From Planctomycetales bacterium ZRK34 (GTDB taxonomy: Bacteria > Planctomycetota > Phycisphaerae > Phycisphaerales > Zrk34): DNA of 64,000 bases. The translations under genes were made by a program, and so were the position numbers. The stretch lies in contig CP050848.1 in the NCBI GenBank assembly GCA_014873095.1, positions 3,593,850 through 3,657,849 of the forward strand, read 5' to 3'. Shown in pieces: positions 1 through 10,314 of the stretch. Under the pieces are notes generated by a model. The model was given only the letters and a program-made list of their open reading frames with translations, had not been told where the DNA came from and made no database searches. Position 1 is the stretch's first letter. Each line of letters starts with the position of its first letter.

Positions 1-1
1 C

Positions 2-2695
2 GTGGCGACATACACCGATGGCTCGACGCGTGAAGTCACGCATGAAGCATTCGTTGAATCAGGCAACACCGAAGTGGCGATCGCTGACCGTGACGGCGCG
101 CTCACCGCTGTGCGGCGCGGCGAAGCGCCCGTGCTGGCGCGTTACGAAGGCGCTTATGCGGCGACGACGTTGACGGTCATGGGTGATCGCGAGGGATTTG
201 TGTGGAAACAGCCGCCGACGTGGGGGCGCATCGATGAGTTGGTGGCGGACAAGTGGCAACGGATGAAAATCGAGCCGTCGGACTTGTGTACCGATGCGGA
301 ATTCCTGCGACGCGTGACGCTCGACTTGACGGGACTTCCGCCGACAGCCGACGAACTTCATGCCTTCCTCGCCGACAAGTCCGATGTGCAGGCCAAGCGG
401 GCGGCTCTTGTCGACCGGTTGATCGGGTCCGAGGCGTTTGTTGAGCGATGGACCAACAAGTGGGCCGACCTGCTGCAGGTCAACAGCAAGTTTCTCGGAC
501 GGCCCGGCGCCACGGCGCTGCGTCAGTGGATCCGCAAACAGGTCGCCGACGACACGCCATACGACGAATTCGTCCGCAAGATCATCACGGCCGAGGGGTC
601 GAACAAGGACAACCCCGCCGCGTCGTATTACAAGATTCTCCGCGACCCGGCCGACACGATGGAAAACACGACGCACCTGTTCCTGGCAATCCGTTTTAAC
701 TGCAACAAGTGCCACGATCATCCCTTTGAGCGGTGGACACAGGATCAGTATTACGAGACGGCGGCCTTCTTCGCCCGCGTCGGACTCAATCGCGATCCCG
801 CCAGCGGCGACAAGAAGATCGGCGGCACCGCGGTTGAAGGCGCCAAGCCACTGTACGAGATCGTCTCCGACAAACCCGACGGTGAAATCACGCACGAGCG
901 CACCCAGCAGGTCGCCAGGCCCACGCTGCCGTTTGAGTGTGACTACCCGACCTCGGAGGATGCCACACGACGCCAACGTTTCGCCGCGTGGTTGACTTCG
1001 CCGGACAATCCGTACTTCGCCCGCAGCTATGCGAATCGCCTGTGGGGGTATCTGTTCGGCGTCGGCATCATCGAGCCGATCGATGACATCCGTGCCTCGA
1101 ATCCACCGACAAACCCGAAGCTGCTGGACTATCTGACCCAGCGGCTCGTCGAGTCGGGTTTTGACAGCCGCAAGGTGCTCTCGGAAATCTGCAAATCACG
1201 GACGTATCAGCTTTCGTTGCGTTCGAACAAGTGGAACGAGGATGACCGGATCAACTACTCGCACGCAATCCCCCGTCGCCTGCCGGCCGAGGTGTTGTAC
1301 GACACGGTGCATGTTTCACTCGGGGCCGAGTCTCGCATTCCGGGTGTACCGGCGGGGACGCGCGCCGCGGCGTTGCCGGATGTGGGCGTGACCTTGCCGG
1401 ATGGATTTTTGAATACGTTCGGGCGACCGGCGCGAGAAAGCGCTTGCGAATGTGAACGCAGCAACGATCTGCAACTCGGGCCGGTGATGGCGCTGGTCAG
1501 CGGGCCGACGGTCGCCAACGCAATCGCTGATCCGAACAACGCGCTGGCCAAACTTGTTGCCGGTGAGTCCGATGATCACAAGTTGATCGATGCGGTGTTC
1601 CGCCGCGTGGTGAATCGCCCCGCGACAGCCCCGGAAATCGATGCCACACTGCAAGAGCTTGACGCAATTCGGACAGACTACGCCACGCTCGCCGCTGCCC
1701 TCAAAGTTGAAGAAGACAAACACGCCCCGGACATCGCCAAACGTGAAGCGGCCCGTCAGCGGCGCATCGCCCAGGCGAAGGCTGCGCTTGATGCGTATGA
1801 AAAGAAATTGCCGGCAGTCATTGCAGCCTGGGCTGAACATCAGCACGCCACGCGCTGGACGGTGCTCAAGCCAGCGGAGCTGTTCGCTGACAGCGGAACG
1901 CAGTTCGCCGTCGAAACCGACGGGGCGATCTTCGCCTTGGGGCCGAACCAGAAAGATGTGTACACGTTCGTGTCGCAGGTCGATGCGACAAAGATCACCG
2001 GTGTGCGGCTCGAAGTGCTCACCGACGAAAGGCTGCCAAACAAGGGGCCCGGCCGTGCTCCCAACGGCAACTATGTACTGACCGAGTTTGAACTGCACAG
2101 CGCTGCGCCCGAAGCGCCGGATAAGTTCACGCAGGCGAAGCTCACGGGCGCCGCTGCGGATTTCAGTCAGAAGGGCTACGACGTGAAGACCGCCATCGAC
2201 GGCAAGTTCGCCGGGCGAAGCAACGGTTGGGCGACGCATCCGAAAACCGGCGTCAACCGGACCGCCACCTTCGAACTGGCCAAGCCGCTGGAAGTGTCAC
2301 CCGATTCGAAGCTGAAGTTCCGACTCGTGCAGCAGTACCAGGGTAATGACCACCAGATCGGCCGCTTCCGCCTGTCGGTTACCAGCGATGCCAGGCCATT
2401 CGGACCCGGGCCGCCGGACAAGATCGCCGCCATCCTCGCCACAGCGGCCGCCGAGCGCACACCCGAGCAGACGAATCAGCTTCATGACTACTACCGCAAG
2501 CAGGATGACAACTACAAGAAGCTCAAGGCTTCGTTCGACGTCGCCCAGCAACCGATCCCGCTTGATCCGCAGCTTGTGTCGCTCCGACAGGATGTGAAGT
2601 ACGCCACGCAACAGCGCGACCATCAGCGACTGACGCTGGTGCAGGATCTGGCTTGGGCGCTGATCAACAGCCCGGAATTCCTCTTCAACCACTAA
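2..2695 (+). CDS. DUF1549/DUF1553 (PSCyt2/PSD1) planctomycete protein, 5' end outside window
   Basis: This is a large protein of the planctomycete PSCyt2 (DUF1549) and PSD1 (DUF1553) type. The reading frame is open at the left edge, so the true start lies upstream. The first ~65 visible residues look like a bacterial Ig-like (BIG2) domain ending near [11 protein letters not shown]1549 follows with the signature [19 protein letters not shown] heme-type motif (visible residues 234-238) sits in the DUF1549 half. DUF1553 occupies the C-terminus, ending in [13 protein letters not shown]. An internal segment (about 640-790) looks like a discoidin-type carbohydrate-binding insert. The DUF1501 gene follows 34 bases downstream, the usual planctomycete pairing. 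The family's biochemical role is unproven; cytochrome-like electron transfer or polysaccharide-linked functions have been proposed. Confidence 0.93.
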   Translation: MATYTDGSTREVTHEAFVESGNTEVAIADRDGALTAVRRGEAPVLARYEGAYAATTLTVMGDREGFVWKQPPTWGRIDELVADKWQRMKIEPSDLCTDAEFLRRVTLDLTGLPPTADELHAFLADKSDVQAKRAALVDRLIGSEAFVERWTNKWADLLQVNSKFLGRPGATALRQWIRKQVADDTPYDEFVRKIITAEGSNKDNPAASYYKILRDPADTMENTTHLFLAIRFNCNKCHDHPFERWTQDQYYETAAFFARVGLNRDPASGDKKIGGTAVEGAKPLYEIVSDKPDGEITHERTQQVARPTLPFECDYPTSEDATRRQRFAAWLTSPDNPYFARSYANRLWGYLFGVGIIEPIDDIRASNPPTNPKLLDYLTQRLVESGFDSRKVLSEICKSRTYQLSLRSNKWNEDDRINYSHAIPRRLPAEVLYDTVHVSLGAESRIPGVPAGTRAAALPDVGVTLPDGFLNTFGRPARESACECERSNDLQLGPVMALVSGPTVANAIADPNNALAKLVAGESDDHKLIDAVFRRVVNRPATAPEIDATLQELDAIRTDYATLAAALKVEEDKHAPDIAKREAARQRRIAQAKAALDAYEKKLPAVIAAWAEHQHATRWTVLKPAELFADSGTQFAVETDGAIFALGPNQKDVYTFVSQVDATKITGVRLEVLTDERLPNKGPGRAPNGNYVLTEFELHSAAPEAPDKFTQAKLTGAAADFSQKGYDVKTAIDGKFAGRSNGWATHPKTGVNRTATFELAKPLEVSPDSKLKFRLVQQYQGNDHQIGRFRLSVTSDARPFGPGPPDKIAAILATAAAERTPEQTNQLHDYYRKQDDNYKKLKASFDVAQQPIPLDPQLVSLRQDVKYATQQRDHQRLTLVQDLAWALINSPEFLFNH

Positions 2696-2729
2696 GCCAG
2701 TTCGCAAGGGCAAAGCCCGGAGGCTCGAC

Positions 2730-4205
2730 ATGTTCGTCATTCCCGGACACAGCGGCAAAGATCTGTGCGATCGTCATCTTCGCCCGACGCGGCGCGATGT
2801 GATGCGCATCGGCGGGGCGAGCATGCTGGGCTTTTCGCTTGGTTCGCTGTTTCAATTTCAAGCGATGGCAAAACAGGCTGAGCACGCTGTGTCAGGCGGA
2901 CCCGGCTGGGGCAAGGCGCGAAGCATCATTCTGTGCTACCTGCAAGGCGGACCGAGCCACCTTGATCTCTGGGACCCGAAAAAGGATGTGCCCGACAACG
3001 TTCGCTCGGCGTTTGACACGATTCCGACGGCGATCAAGGGCGTTCACTTCACCGAGATTCTACCGAAACTGGCGAAGGTCGTTGACAAGACCACGCTGAT
3101 TCGCTCGATGAGCTACACGCCCAACGGCCTGTTCAATCACACCGCGGCGATCTACCAGATGATGACCGGGTATACGACCGACAAGGTCAGCCCGTCGGGG
3201 CAGCTCGAGCCGCCGAGCCCGAAGGATTTTCCGAACTTCGGATCAAACATCATCAAGCAGCGCCCGATGGATCAGCCGATGTTGCCGTTCGTGATGCTCC
3301 CGCGACCGTTGCAGGAGTCGAACGTCGTCGGCAAGGGCGGCACGGCGGGTTTTCTCGGCAAGGCGTTCGACCCGTACACGGTCTATCCCGCCGGCGACGA
3401 TCTGAACATGAACAAGATCGACAACATTAAGGTTGACGATCTGAAGCTGCGGCCGGAGGTCTTCGCCGCCCGGCTCGAGCGGCGGGCGCGCCTGCGTGAC
3501 GCCCTGACGGCGAACATTCCGCAGATTGAAGCCGCCGTCGCTGATCAGAAGATCAACGAGCATTACGATCGCGCCCTGCAGTTGATCATCTCACAGAAGG
3601 CACGGCAGGCTTTCGAGATTGAACGCGAGCCGGACGCCATGCGCGACCTGTATGGGCGCAACACGTTCGGGCAGAGTTGCCTGCTGGCGCGGCGGCTGGT
3701 CGAGGCGGGCACGCGCGTCGTCGAAGTCGTCTGGCCGAAGGTGGCGAATTCAGACAATCATTCGTGGGATCAGCACAAGGATCTGACCAAACGGATGAAG
3801 AATCAGTCGGGGCCGATGTTCGATCAGGGGCTGTCGGCCCTGATTACGGACCTCGATCAGCGGGGTATGCTCGACGAAACGCTCGTGGTCGCTGTCGGCG
3901 AATTCGGGCGCAGTCCGCAGAAGGGACTTTCGACCAGCGGCAACGACAATTCCGCCGACGGCCGCGATCACTGGCCGTATTGCTACACCGCCATGCTCGC
4001 CGGCGGCGGGATCAAACGCGGCTACGTGCACGGCAAGTCGGACAAGACCGGTTCGGCCCCGCTGGAAGACCCCGTTCACCCGCGCCAGCTTCTGGCGTCG
4101 ATCTACCACGCGTTCGGCATCGCTCCGCAAACGATCATTCACAACCACCTGAACCAGCCGCGCGAGCTGGTCAAAGCCGAGGCGGTTACCGAGTTGTTTG
4201 CGTGA
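2730..4205 (+). CDS. DUF1501 family exported protein
   Basis: This DUF1501 protein (491 aa, a typical length) belongs to the alkaline-phosphatase-like/sulfatase superfamily. A Tat-like N-terminus with [10 protein letters not shown] is followed by a hydrophobic stretch (about residues 24-45), so export by the Tat route is likely. Family signatures are visible: [14 protein letters not shown] near residue 70, NHTAA and YQMMTGY, and [11 protein letters not shown] and GRDHWP in the C-terminal third. The ATG has a GGAGG five bases upstream, which fixes the start. It forms the standard two-gene unit with the preceding DUF1549/1553 gene. The substrate is unknown. Confidence 0.95.
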   Translation: MFVIPGHSGKDLCDRHLRPTRRDVMRIGGASMLGFSLGSLFQFQAMAKQAEHAVSGGPGWGKARSIILCYLQGGPSHLDLWDPKKDVPDNVRSAFDTIPTAIKGVHFTEILPKLAKVVDKTTLIRSMSYTPNGLFNHTAAIYQMMTGYTTDKVSPSGQLEPPSPKDFPNFGSNIIKQRPMDQPMLPFVMLPRPLQESNVVGKGGTAGFLGKAFDPYTVYPAGDDLNMNKIDNIKVDDLKLRPEVFAARLERRARLRDALTANIPQIEAAVADQKINEHYDRALQLIISQKARQAFEIEREPDAMRDLYGRNTFGQSCLLARRLVEAGTRVVEVVWPKVANSDNHSWDQHKDLTKRMKNQSGPMFDQGLSALITDLDQRGMLDETLVVAVGEFGRSPQKGLSTSGNDNSADGRDHWPYCYTAMLAGGGIKRGYVHGKSDKTGSAPLEDPVHPRQLLASIYHAFGIAPQTIIHNHLNQPRELVKAEAVTELFA

Positions 4206-4220
4206 GTCAAAAGACATTTA

Positions 4221-4331
4221 CCACCAAGGCACGAAGCACACCAAGCAGAAGGAAGTTGAGAAGAAGAACAGAATCGCGCTGGATGCTGATACTGTTGTCA
4301 CATTCTCTTTGTGACCTTTGTGCCTTGGTGG
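4221..4331. repeat. Imperfect inverted repeat with CCACCAAGGCAC ends
   Basis: The 12-base end CCACCAAGGCAC (4221-4232) is matched exactly by its complement GTGCCTTGGTGG (4320-4331). The similarity continues inwards imperfectly for about 25 bases on each side. The ~111-base unit lies between the convergent DUF1501 and beta-propeller genes and fills most of that gap. It resembles a small palindromic repeat element rather than a plain terminator, because the arms are far apart. Confidence 0.55.
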
Positions 4332-4341
4332 TTCAATTCGT

Positions 4342-5769
4342 TTATTGCTTAATTTGGATGTGTGCCGGTTCGAGGCGCGGGTCGGCCAGGTCCAGGCGAT
4401 ACATGATCTGGTTGTATTCGTAACGCGGGGTGGGGTTGTCGTTGCCTGAAAACATCGCGGTGTAGGTGCCTTCGAAATAGATCACGCGACCGCCGTCCTG
4501 GTCGAAGAATTCGTGATGGACCGGGTTGTAAAACGAATACTTCTGATGCGTGGCGATTTTTACAGCCTTGTGCCATGGGCCTTGCGGTTGCGGGGCTTCG
4601 AGGTACCAGACTTCGCCGAGCATGGATGACCCGCCGATCTCGTTGGCGATCATGATCCAGCATCGGCGATAGTCGTTGTAGGCGACTGACCCGCGGTGCA
4701 GTTTGAACGTTTTGCCGGTGGCGGCGTCGGCGGTTTTCAGCCACGGGTCTTTTTCGTCGACGGGTTTGACGTTGCGCTTCCAACCGTAGCTTCCGTTGTC
4801 GAGCTGGGTCCAGGCTTCATACCGTGATAGATCACGTACGGCCTGCCAGTCGGATCGGACGCGCGTCGTAGGCCAGGGATTGGCGAAGTAGAGGTACTCG
4901 ACGCCGGCATCGGTGTGTTTGAACACGTGGCCGGTGGGCTCGAGCGGGGCGTCGTCCGGCATCGGCAGCAGATCGCCGAAGTGGTCGGTCTGGTCGTTAT
5001 AGAAAGCCAGGCCGTGCTCAAGGCGCTCACCGAGATTTTTCATCAGGGCGTAGTGACAGATCAGGCGGATCTGGCCGGCGTCATCTTTGACGGTGGTCAC
5101 GCCATCGATCCAGATCAACCCCTTGCGATCGATCTTGAACATGGGGCGGCTGAACCCGGTCTTGTCGTCGACGAAATAGTCGAGGTCGACGCCCTGGGCT
5201 GGGTCGAGCCCGCCATCGGTCGGCAGCAGGCTGGTGGCGCCGGCGGTGCCGAAATGACCCAACGGATAACTGGCACGACTGGTGTCGCCCCAGAACCAGC
5301 GAATCTTGCCACGGTAGATGGTCCGTTGCACCGAGTCCTGGCCCATGACCTGCCCGTTGAGAGCGGGATGAGTCAATGGCGTGTCGAGCCCGGCTTTGAC
5401 GCTGTCGGCATAGATGCCCTGGCCGGTGACGCGGTACAGCCGCTCGGCGATGTTGATACGGTGCAGCTTGATCGTGGCGCTGCCGCCGGGCTTGACGTCG
5501 AAAGCCTTGCCGCGGTTGCCGAATCCGTCGGCGGAGGCTTCGTAGCCGTGACTGCTGACGTTGAACCACACACGCTGATTCAACAGGCCGGGCTCGTCGA
5601 AAGTGACCACGCCGGCCGAGTCGCTGATGTATCGCAGATGATTGGTCGTGGTCAGCTCGACCAGCGGGATGCCGCGACCGGTTTGATCATCGATGCAGTG
5701 GATGACGAAAGGTTCGGCGGCCCGGGCACTGACAGCGAGCAGCACGCAAAGAAGAAGGGCAGTTCGCAT
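4342..5769 (-). CDS. Secreted beta-propeller protein, glycosidase-like (function unknown)
   Basis: This 475-residue protein starts at the ATG at 5769 with a clear signal peptide (MRTALLLCVLLAVSARA). An upstream in-frame start would run into a hairpin and is rejected. After export, an N-terminal carboxypeptidase-regulatory-like beta domain (FVIHCIDDQTGRGIP) is followed by repeated propeller-blade-like strands such as IRWFWGDTSRAS, YLYFANPW and RVIYFEGTYTAMF. The pattern recalls DUF4185/GH43-type five-bladed propellers. I do not see a complete catalytic acid triad with certainty, so the enzyme class is left open. The gene stands alone on the minus strand downstream of purH, from which a hairpin separates it. 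Confidence 0.75.
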   Translation of the reverse strand: MRTALLLCVLLAVSARAAEPFVIHCIDDQTGRGIPLVELTTTNHLRYISDSAGVVTFDEPGLLNQRVWFNVSSHGYEASADGFGNRGKAFDVKPGGSATIKLHRINIAERLYRVTGQGIYADSVKAGLDTPLTHPALNGQVMGQDSVQRTIYRGKIRWFWGDTSRASYPLGHFGTAGATSLLPTDGGLDPAQGVDLDYFVDDKTGFSRPMFKIDRKGLIWIDGVTTVKDDAGQIRLICHYALMKNLGERLEHGLAFYNDQTDHFGDLLPMPDDAPLEPTGHVFKHTDAGVEYLYFANPWPTTRVRSDWQAVRDLSRYEAWTQLDNGSYGWKRNVKPVDEKDPWLKTADAATGKTFKLHRGSVAYNDYRRCWIMIANEIGGSSMLGEVWYLEAPQPQGPWHKAVKIATHQKYSFYNPVHHEFFDQDGGRVIYFEGTYTAMFSGNDNPTPRYEYNQIMYRLDLADPRLEPAHIQIKQ

Positions 5770-5775
5770 GATGAC

Positions 5776-5781
5776 ATTGTA
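5776..5781 (-). promoter_or_regulatory. -10 element TACAAT, candidate leaderless promoter
   Basis: TACAAT on the minus strand ends six bases before the ATG at 5769. There is no Shine-Dalgarno sequence in that gap. Transcription would begin at or next to the start codon. Confidence 0.5.
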
Positions 5782-5787
5782 ATGAAA

Positions 5788-5816
5788 GAAGCCCACGGAT
5801 TGAATCCGTGGGCTTC
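5788..5816. terminator. Hairpin of the GAAGCCCACGG family, 3' of purH
   Basis: A perfect 13-bp stem, GAAGCCCACGGAT (5788-5800) and ATCCGTGGGCTTC (5804-5816), closes a TGA loop. On the minus strand it follows the purH stop by about 27 bases and is followed by TTTCATT, a weak T tract. Related copies are at 16236-16264 and 40630-40658. It may act as a terminator or mRNA 3'-end stabiliser, or be a REP-like repeat. Confidence 0.6.
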
Positions 5817-5842
5817 GGGGTGTGTGCGAGGGTTGTGTCTGA

Positions 5843-7426
5843 TCAATGCCGGAAGTGGCGGCGACCGGTGAACACCAGCGTCACATTCGCTTCGTTGCAG
5901 GCGGCGACGGTGTCATCGTCGCGCTTGGACCCGCCGGGCTGAACGATCGCCTTGACGCCGGCAGCGATGAGCTGGTCGGGGCCATCGCGGAAGGGGAAAA
6001 ACGCATCGGAGCCAGCGACGGAACCCTTGGCCCGATCGGCAGCCTTATCGACGGCGATGCGACACGACGCCAGGCGGTCCATCTGGCCGGCGCCGGCGCC
6101 GATCAGCGCGTTGTCACGCACAAGGCAGACGGCGTTGGATTTCAGGTGTTTCACGGCGGTCATGGCGACGCGCATCTGGGCGAGCAGGGCGTCGTCCGGC
6201 GCGGGGCCGGCGGCGTGCTGCCATTCGGCCGTATCGAAGGCCGCCATGTCGCGATTCTGAATCAGGAAGCCGCCGGTGATACGCTTGGCGTCGTACTCGT
6301 GTGCATCGCGATCGGCGGGGGCGGGCAGCGTGCCGGTTTCGAGGATGCGGACGTTCTGCCAGCGCTCCTGCAGGAGCTTCAGAGCGTCGGGCTCATACGA
6401 CGGGGCAAGGATGACTTCGAGGAACTTCTTGCCTTCGACGATGGCGTTGGCGGTCGCGAGGTCGACGGGGCGGTTCAGGGCGACGATGCCGCCGAAGGCC
6501 GCCAGCGGATCGCCGTCGTAGGCACGGTGGAAGGCCGTGGCCAGATCGTCGGCGAAGGCGAACCCGCAGGGATTGGCGTGTTTGATCACCGCGGCGGCGG
6601 CGTATTCGGCCGCATCGATTTCCTTGACGAGTTCGAGCGCGCCGTTGGCGTCGTAAAGATTGTTGAAGCTCAATGCCTTGCCATGAAGCTGCCGTGCATC
6701 GGCGACGCAGGGCTCGGTCGCCCGCGGGTCGATGTACAGCGCGGCGGCCTGGTGCGGGTTCTCCCCGTAGCGAAGCTCAGCGGAGCGCTCCAGGCGGATG
6801 AGCATCGACGCAGGGAACTGGGCGTCGGAGGTGCCGGCCATCCACTCGGCGATCGCCGTGTCGTACGCGGCGGTCTTGGCGAAGGCGGCCAGGGCCAGGC
6901 GGCGGCGGGTCGCCAGCGTGGTGGCGCCGTTGCTGTTGGTCAACTCGGCCACGACGTCGTCATACTGCGACGGATCGGTCACGACGGTCACGAAGCGATG
7001 ATTCTTCGACGCCGAGCGGATCATCGACGGTCCGCCGATGTCGATCTGCTCGATGGCCTCGGCCTCGGTGACGCCTTCCTTGGCGATGGTCGCCTCGAAG
7101 GGATACAGGTTGACGCAGACCAGGTCGATCGGCTCGATGCCGTGCTCCTGCATGGCGGCGACGTGGGTGTCCTTATCGCGCAGCCCGAGCAGCCCGCCGT
7201 GGACGCGCGGGTGCAGGGTTTTGACGCGGCCGTCCATCATTTCGGGAAACTCGGTCACCTCGTCGATGGACACGACGTCGAGCCCGGCTTCTTCGAGTTT
7301 CTTCGCCGTGCCGCCGGTGGAAATCAGCGTCACACCCAGTTCCGCGAGTTTGCGCGCAAAGGGCACGAGGTCGGACTTGTCCGAAACGGACAGCAAGGCA
7401 CGTTTAATCGTCACCAGATCAGACAT
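5843..7426 (-). CDS. purH: Bifunctional AICAR formyltransferase / IMP cyclohydrolase
   Basis: PurH catalyses the last two steps of de novo IMP synthesis: formylation of AICAR with 10-formyl-THF, then ring closure. At 527 aa the length is normal. The N-terminal MGS-like IMP cyclohydrolase domain shows ISTGGTAKKLEEAG and VKTLHPRVHGG. The C-terminal AICARFT domain shows the catalytic Lys-His in VIKHANPCGFA, plus LRYGENPHQ and the late FPFRDGPD segment. The gene is transcribed alone or with the downstream hairpin as its 3' end. It has no purine gene neighbours in the window. Confidence 0.98.
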   Translation of the reverse strand: MSDLVTIKRALLSVSDKSDLVPFARKLAELGVTLISTGGTAKKLEEAGLDVVSIDEVTEFPEMMDGRVKTLHPRVHGGLLGLRDKDTHVAAMQEHGIEPIDLVCVNLYPFEATIAKEGVTEAEAIEQIDIGGPSMIRSASKNHRFVTVVTDPSQYDDVVAELTNSNGATTLATRRRLALAAFAKTAAYDTAIAEWMAGTSDAQFPASMLIRLERSAELRYGENPHQAAALYIDPRATEPCVADARQLHGKALSFNNLYDANGALELVKEIDAAEYAAAAVIKHANPCGFAFADDLATAFHRAYDGDPLAAFGGIVALNRPVDLATANAIVEGKKFLEVILAPSYEPDALKLLQERWQNVRILETGTLPAPADRDAHEYDAKRITGGFLIQNRDMAAFDTAEWQHAAGPAPDDALLAQMRVAMTAVKHLKSNAVCLVRDNALIGAGAGQMDRLASCRIAVDKAADRAKGSVAGSDAFFPFRDGPDQLIAAGVKAIVQPGGSKRDDDTVAACNEANVTLVFTGRRHFRH

Positions 7427-7467
7427 GGCAGTTTTCTATGATTCGAAGTTCGTAAGGAATGCGATGT

Positions 7468-8559
7468 TTATCGCGGGGTCAGTTTCATGATCGGGCCCGA
7501 AAGGCGGATCAGGTACAGGTCGCCGTCGGTCTTGCTCGAGGCGATCACGTGGTCGACGGCGGAGATGTCCACGCTCTTGATCTCATCGCCGTTGTCCGGA
7601 TCAACCATCATCAGCTTGTGGGGGCGAGCGATGTAGAGCATGGAGTTGTGGAGCATCAACGCGTCGGCGTTGGGATAGTCCTGGCTCCAGAGCTTCTGTC
7701 CGGTGACCGCGTCAAGGCAGAGATACTTCTCGCTGGGCACCCACTGAAAGACATAATCGCCGATGAAACTCGGGTTGCTGACCAGGATGTCCTTCGAGTA
7801 GTAGCGCCAACGCTGCTGGCCGCTGGCCCGCTCGTAGGCATAAAGCGACTGATCGTTGGAGGCGATATAGACCAGCATATCGTTGCCGGTCGGTTGGCTG
7901 GTGATCTTGTCGAAGGCCGATGTGCGCCAGATGACGACACCGGTGTACGGATTGAAACCGTAGACCTGGCCGAGGTTGGAAGCGACCACAAGCGTGGGGC
8001 CGGCGATGATGGGGCTGGTGCCGATTGACGAGCCGACCTGGAAGCTCCAGCGGAGCAGACCCTTGTCGAGGTCCTGGGCGAAAAGGACGCCGGTCGGCGA
8101 GCCGTGAATCAGCAGGCCGCCGACGATCACGGGCGTGGCGTTGGACACGTAGGCCAGCGGGAAGATCTTCAGCAGATCGCCGTGGTCGATGTCGTAAACA
8201 TACGCACGGGTTTCCGAGCAGATCGCCAGTCGGTTTTCATAGCGGACGGGTTTTGAGAAGCGTTCGACGCGCTTGCCGACCTGCGTGCGCCAGAGGATGT
8301 CGCCGGTGTTGGTGTCGATCACGGAGAGGATCGACCCGGTCTCGTAGATGACCAGTCGATCGCCGAGCAGTTCGGCGTAGATGATCTTTTCGCCGTGCGG
8401 CAGGGCGAGGTTGGTGACCCAGTTGATTCCGTAGCCGAAATCGGCGGCGGTTTCAGGTTGCACCAGCAGACGTGAGAGGACATTGGCAGGCTTTTCACAA
8501 CCGCCGGCGCCCATCAGCGTCAAACACAGGATCCACAAGGCGAGGCGGCGGGTCGTCAT
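7468..8559 (-). CDS. Lipoprotein with PQQ-type (BamB-like) beta-propeller
   Basis: This 363-residue outer-surface or periplasmic lipoprotein has a signal peptide ending in the lipobox GAGGC (Cys21). The mature part consists of PQQ-like propeller blades, each with a DxxTGxxLW-type turn (DTNTGDILWRT, NPYTGVVIWRT, RASGQQRWRY, DAVTGQKLWSQ). Such propellers usually form protein-interaction scaffolds like BamB; no PQQ-binding dehydrogenase residues are evident. Its start codon overlaps the stop of the 104-aa gene upstream by four bases (ATGA), so the two are probably translated together. Assignment to BamB itself is not supported by context. Confidence 0.85.
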   Translation of the reverse strand: MTTRRLALWILCLTLMGAGGCEKPANVLSRLLVQPETAADFGYGINWVTNLALPHGEKIIYAELLGDRLVIYETGSILSVIDTNTGDILWRTQVGKRVERFSKPVRYENRLAICSETRAYVYDIDHGDLLKIFPLAYVSNATPVIVGGLLIHGSPTGVLFAQDLDKGLLRWSFQVGSSIGTSPIIAGPTLVVASNLGQVYGFNPYTGVVIWRTSAFDKITSQPTGNDMLVYIASNDQSLYAYERASGQQRWRYYSKDILVSNPSFIGDYVFQWVPSEKYLCLDAVTGQKLWSQDYPNADALMLHNSMLYIARPHKLMMVDPDNGDEIKSVDISAVDHVIASSKTDGDLYLIRLSGPIMKLTPR

Positions 8560-8870
8560 GCGCGGGCCTCCAATTCGGGGTTCTCGGCACCGGCGCCGAT
8601 CAGGTGCGACAGGTTGACCTGATGTTGCTGCTCGATGCGGGTCATCTGCTGTATCCGTTGCAGGTCGTCCTCGATGCGGGCGGCCAGTCGAAACACGTGC
8701 GGTTTGCCGGCCAGCCGATTCCGCAAATCGGCGATCATCGGGCCCCAGTCCCCATCATAAAGTTGCGTTCGCAACACCAGCAGCAGCCGGTGTTCATCGG
8801 TCAACTCAGACACGAAACGCCGCAGCGGCTCGGGCATACGATCGGTCTGTCCACGGGTACTGACCGTCAT
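8556..8870 (-). CDS. Hypothetical 104-aa soluble protein, coupled to PQQ lipoprotein
   Basis: This is a small, charged, apparently helical protein with no signal peptide and no cysteines. Its last four bases overlap the start of the PQQ lipoprotein gene, so it is first in a two-gene unit. I do not recognise a family. The spacing of hydrophobic residues (FVSELTDEHRLLLVL, HVFRLAARIEDDLQRI) suggests a helical bundle. An internal ATG at 8837 (MPEPLRRF) is an alternative start. It may belong with the lipoprotein functionally, but nothing in the sequence says how. Confidence 0.6.
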   Translation of the reverse strand: MTVSTRGQTDRMPEPLRRFVSELTDEHRLLLVLRTQLYDGDWGPMIADLRNRLAGKPHVFRLAARIEDDLQRIQQMTRIEQQHQVNLSHLIGAGAENPELEARA

Positions 8871-8969
8871 CGGTTGAGTCTCGGCCTCTCGTGCTTCACT
8901 TCCGGGGGATCCGGGGATCGGCCAGTATCGCCGTAAATGACCACGCGGTCAAGGCCTATCTCCGACCGG

Positions 8970-8999
8970 GCGACACCCACATCCCGGCTCGATTATACT
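8970..8999 (+). promoter_or_regulatory. Promoter for LamG gene, candidate leaderless
   Basis: A -35-like GCGACA (8970-8975), an 18-base spacer and TATACT (8994-8999) are followed by only seven bases before the ATG at 9007. No Shine-Dalgarno sequence is present. Confidence 0.45.
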
Positions 9000-9006
9000 G
9001 GTGGGC

Positions 9007-10314
9007 ATGAGACAACAACACATGATCGTGGCGGTGTGCGTGCTGGCGGCGAGCCTCTCGGCCGTCCGGGCGGACAACACTGTGGAACAGCGCGTTCAGC
9101 AGGTCGCCCAGACGCCGGGGCTGATCGCATTCTGGCGGTTTTCACCCGTCGAGGCCGGGCCTTGGCAGTCGTTGTACGATCCGGCGGTGGTTGATCACAC
9201 TTATCCGGCCGTGCTGCGGCGGATCGGCGATGACAAAAGCTACACGCCCGCCGAGTGGCCTTATCACGATGAGAAGTCGAAGCTGCGATACGTCGACGGG
9301 GGACCGTTCGGCGAGGCGGTCCACTTCGATCAGGGGCGCATCTTTGCGGAAGTACCCCGGCGGATGTTCGATCGTCAGGCGCTGGACATCACCGGCCGCG
9401 AGGCGTTTACCATGGTCGCCTGGACGCGCTTCACCGGCCACCGACACCTGATCGCCGGCATCTGGGATGAAGGCGGGTGGAACAAGTATGGTGGTCGCCG
9501 GCAGGTGTCGCTGTTCGGCGGGCTGTTCGGTTCGCGCGGCGTCATCGGCCACATCTCCACCACCGGCGCCAGCAGTTACCCGCAATCAACCATCGGCGGT
9601 TCGCAATACGCCCGCTGTCGCGCCATCGATGGCAGCAACTTCAAAAACAACCAGTGGGTCGCCGTCGCCATGACCTTCGACCCGAACACCAGCCTGCTGA
9701 CGATGTACCGCGACGGCAAGATGACCCCGACGAGCATCAATGATCCGGTTGAGCACGACGTGTACGCCGACATCGACAAGCGGTCGAGCAACCCGTACCG
9801 CTTCGACTGGCGGATATGGTCGGCTCGCGACTTCACGCTCAAATTCAACGGGTACAACGTGCGAACGACCGGCGTGTACGAACACTGGCTGCGCGTCGAC
9901 CTCGACAACGCCCGCGTCACCTACGATCGCGCCACGCCGAAGGACGCCAACATCGCCGATCACTTTCAAGTGAGTTTCGACGTGATGCGTGATGATCAGT
10001 CACTGCTCAAACAGCCGATCGTATTTGATGCCGCGCCGGGCGAGAGTGTTGCATTGCCGGATGATGTCAAACCCGCGCCGGGGGATGTGATCGTGACCTC
10101 GCTTAGTCAGCGGCAGGGCGATACATGGCAGACCGTCGGCAAGCCGATTCACTACACTTTGCGGGAAGGCGCCCCGTTCACATTCTGTCGTGCATTGGGC
10201 CTCGGTGATGAACCCATCGACCACGGGGCGCAACTCGATCTCGCCGGCGTGGCGGTGTTCAACCGCGTGCTGAGCGCCGATGAACTGCGTGCGATTTCCT
10301 TCACTTCGGATTAA
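9007..10314 (+). CDS. Secreted LamG/concanavalin-like protein
   Basis: This 435-residue protein has a signal peptide (MRQQHMIVAVCVLAASLSAVRA). A concanavalin-like/LamG fold is supported by the opening GLIAFWRFSP, the ITGREAFTMVAWTRF strand, NNQWVAVAMTFD with LTMYRDGKM, and the closing LAGVAVFNRVLSADELRAIS, which is typical of LamG repeats in planctomycetes. Such domains bind carbohydrate or act as accessory modules; no catalytic residues are evident. The ATG at 9007 is preferred over a GTG six bases upstream because of the -10 element just before it. It lies ahead of the beta-helix gene in a region rich in polysaccharide-active proteins. Confidence 0.8.
   Translation: MRQQHMIVAVCVLAASLSAVRADNTVEQRVQQVAQTPGLIAFWRFSPVEAGPWQSLYDPAVVDHTYPAVLRRIGDDKSYTPAEWPYHDEKSKLRYVDGGPFGEAVHFDQGRIFAEVPRRMFDRQALDITGREAFTMVAWTRFTGHRHLIAGIWDEGGWNKYGGRRQVSLFGGLFGSRGVIGHISTTGASSYPQSTIGGSQYARCRAIDGSNFKNNQWVAVAMTFDPNTSLLTMYRDGKMTPTSINDPVEHDVYADIDKRSSNPYRFDWRIWSARDFTLKFNGYNVRTTGVYEHWLRVDLDNARVTYDRATPKDANIADHFQVSFDVMRDDQSLLKQPIVFDAAPGESVALPDDVKPAPGDVIVTSLSQRQGDTWQTVGKPIHYTLREGAPFTFCRALGLGDEPIDHGAQLDLAGVAVFNRVLSADELRAISFTSD

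Noticed and set aside
1316-2239. 307-codon minus frame opposite the DUF1549/1553 gene
   Set aside because: It is antisense to a clear domain protein and has no signal, motif or ribosome site.
5846-7441. 531-codon open frame on the plus strand opposite purH
   Set aside because: It is the mirror of purH, produced by GC-rich codon use. The sequence is repetitive in Gly, Val, Asp and Arg and has no family features.
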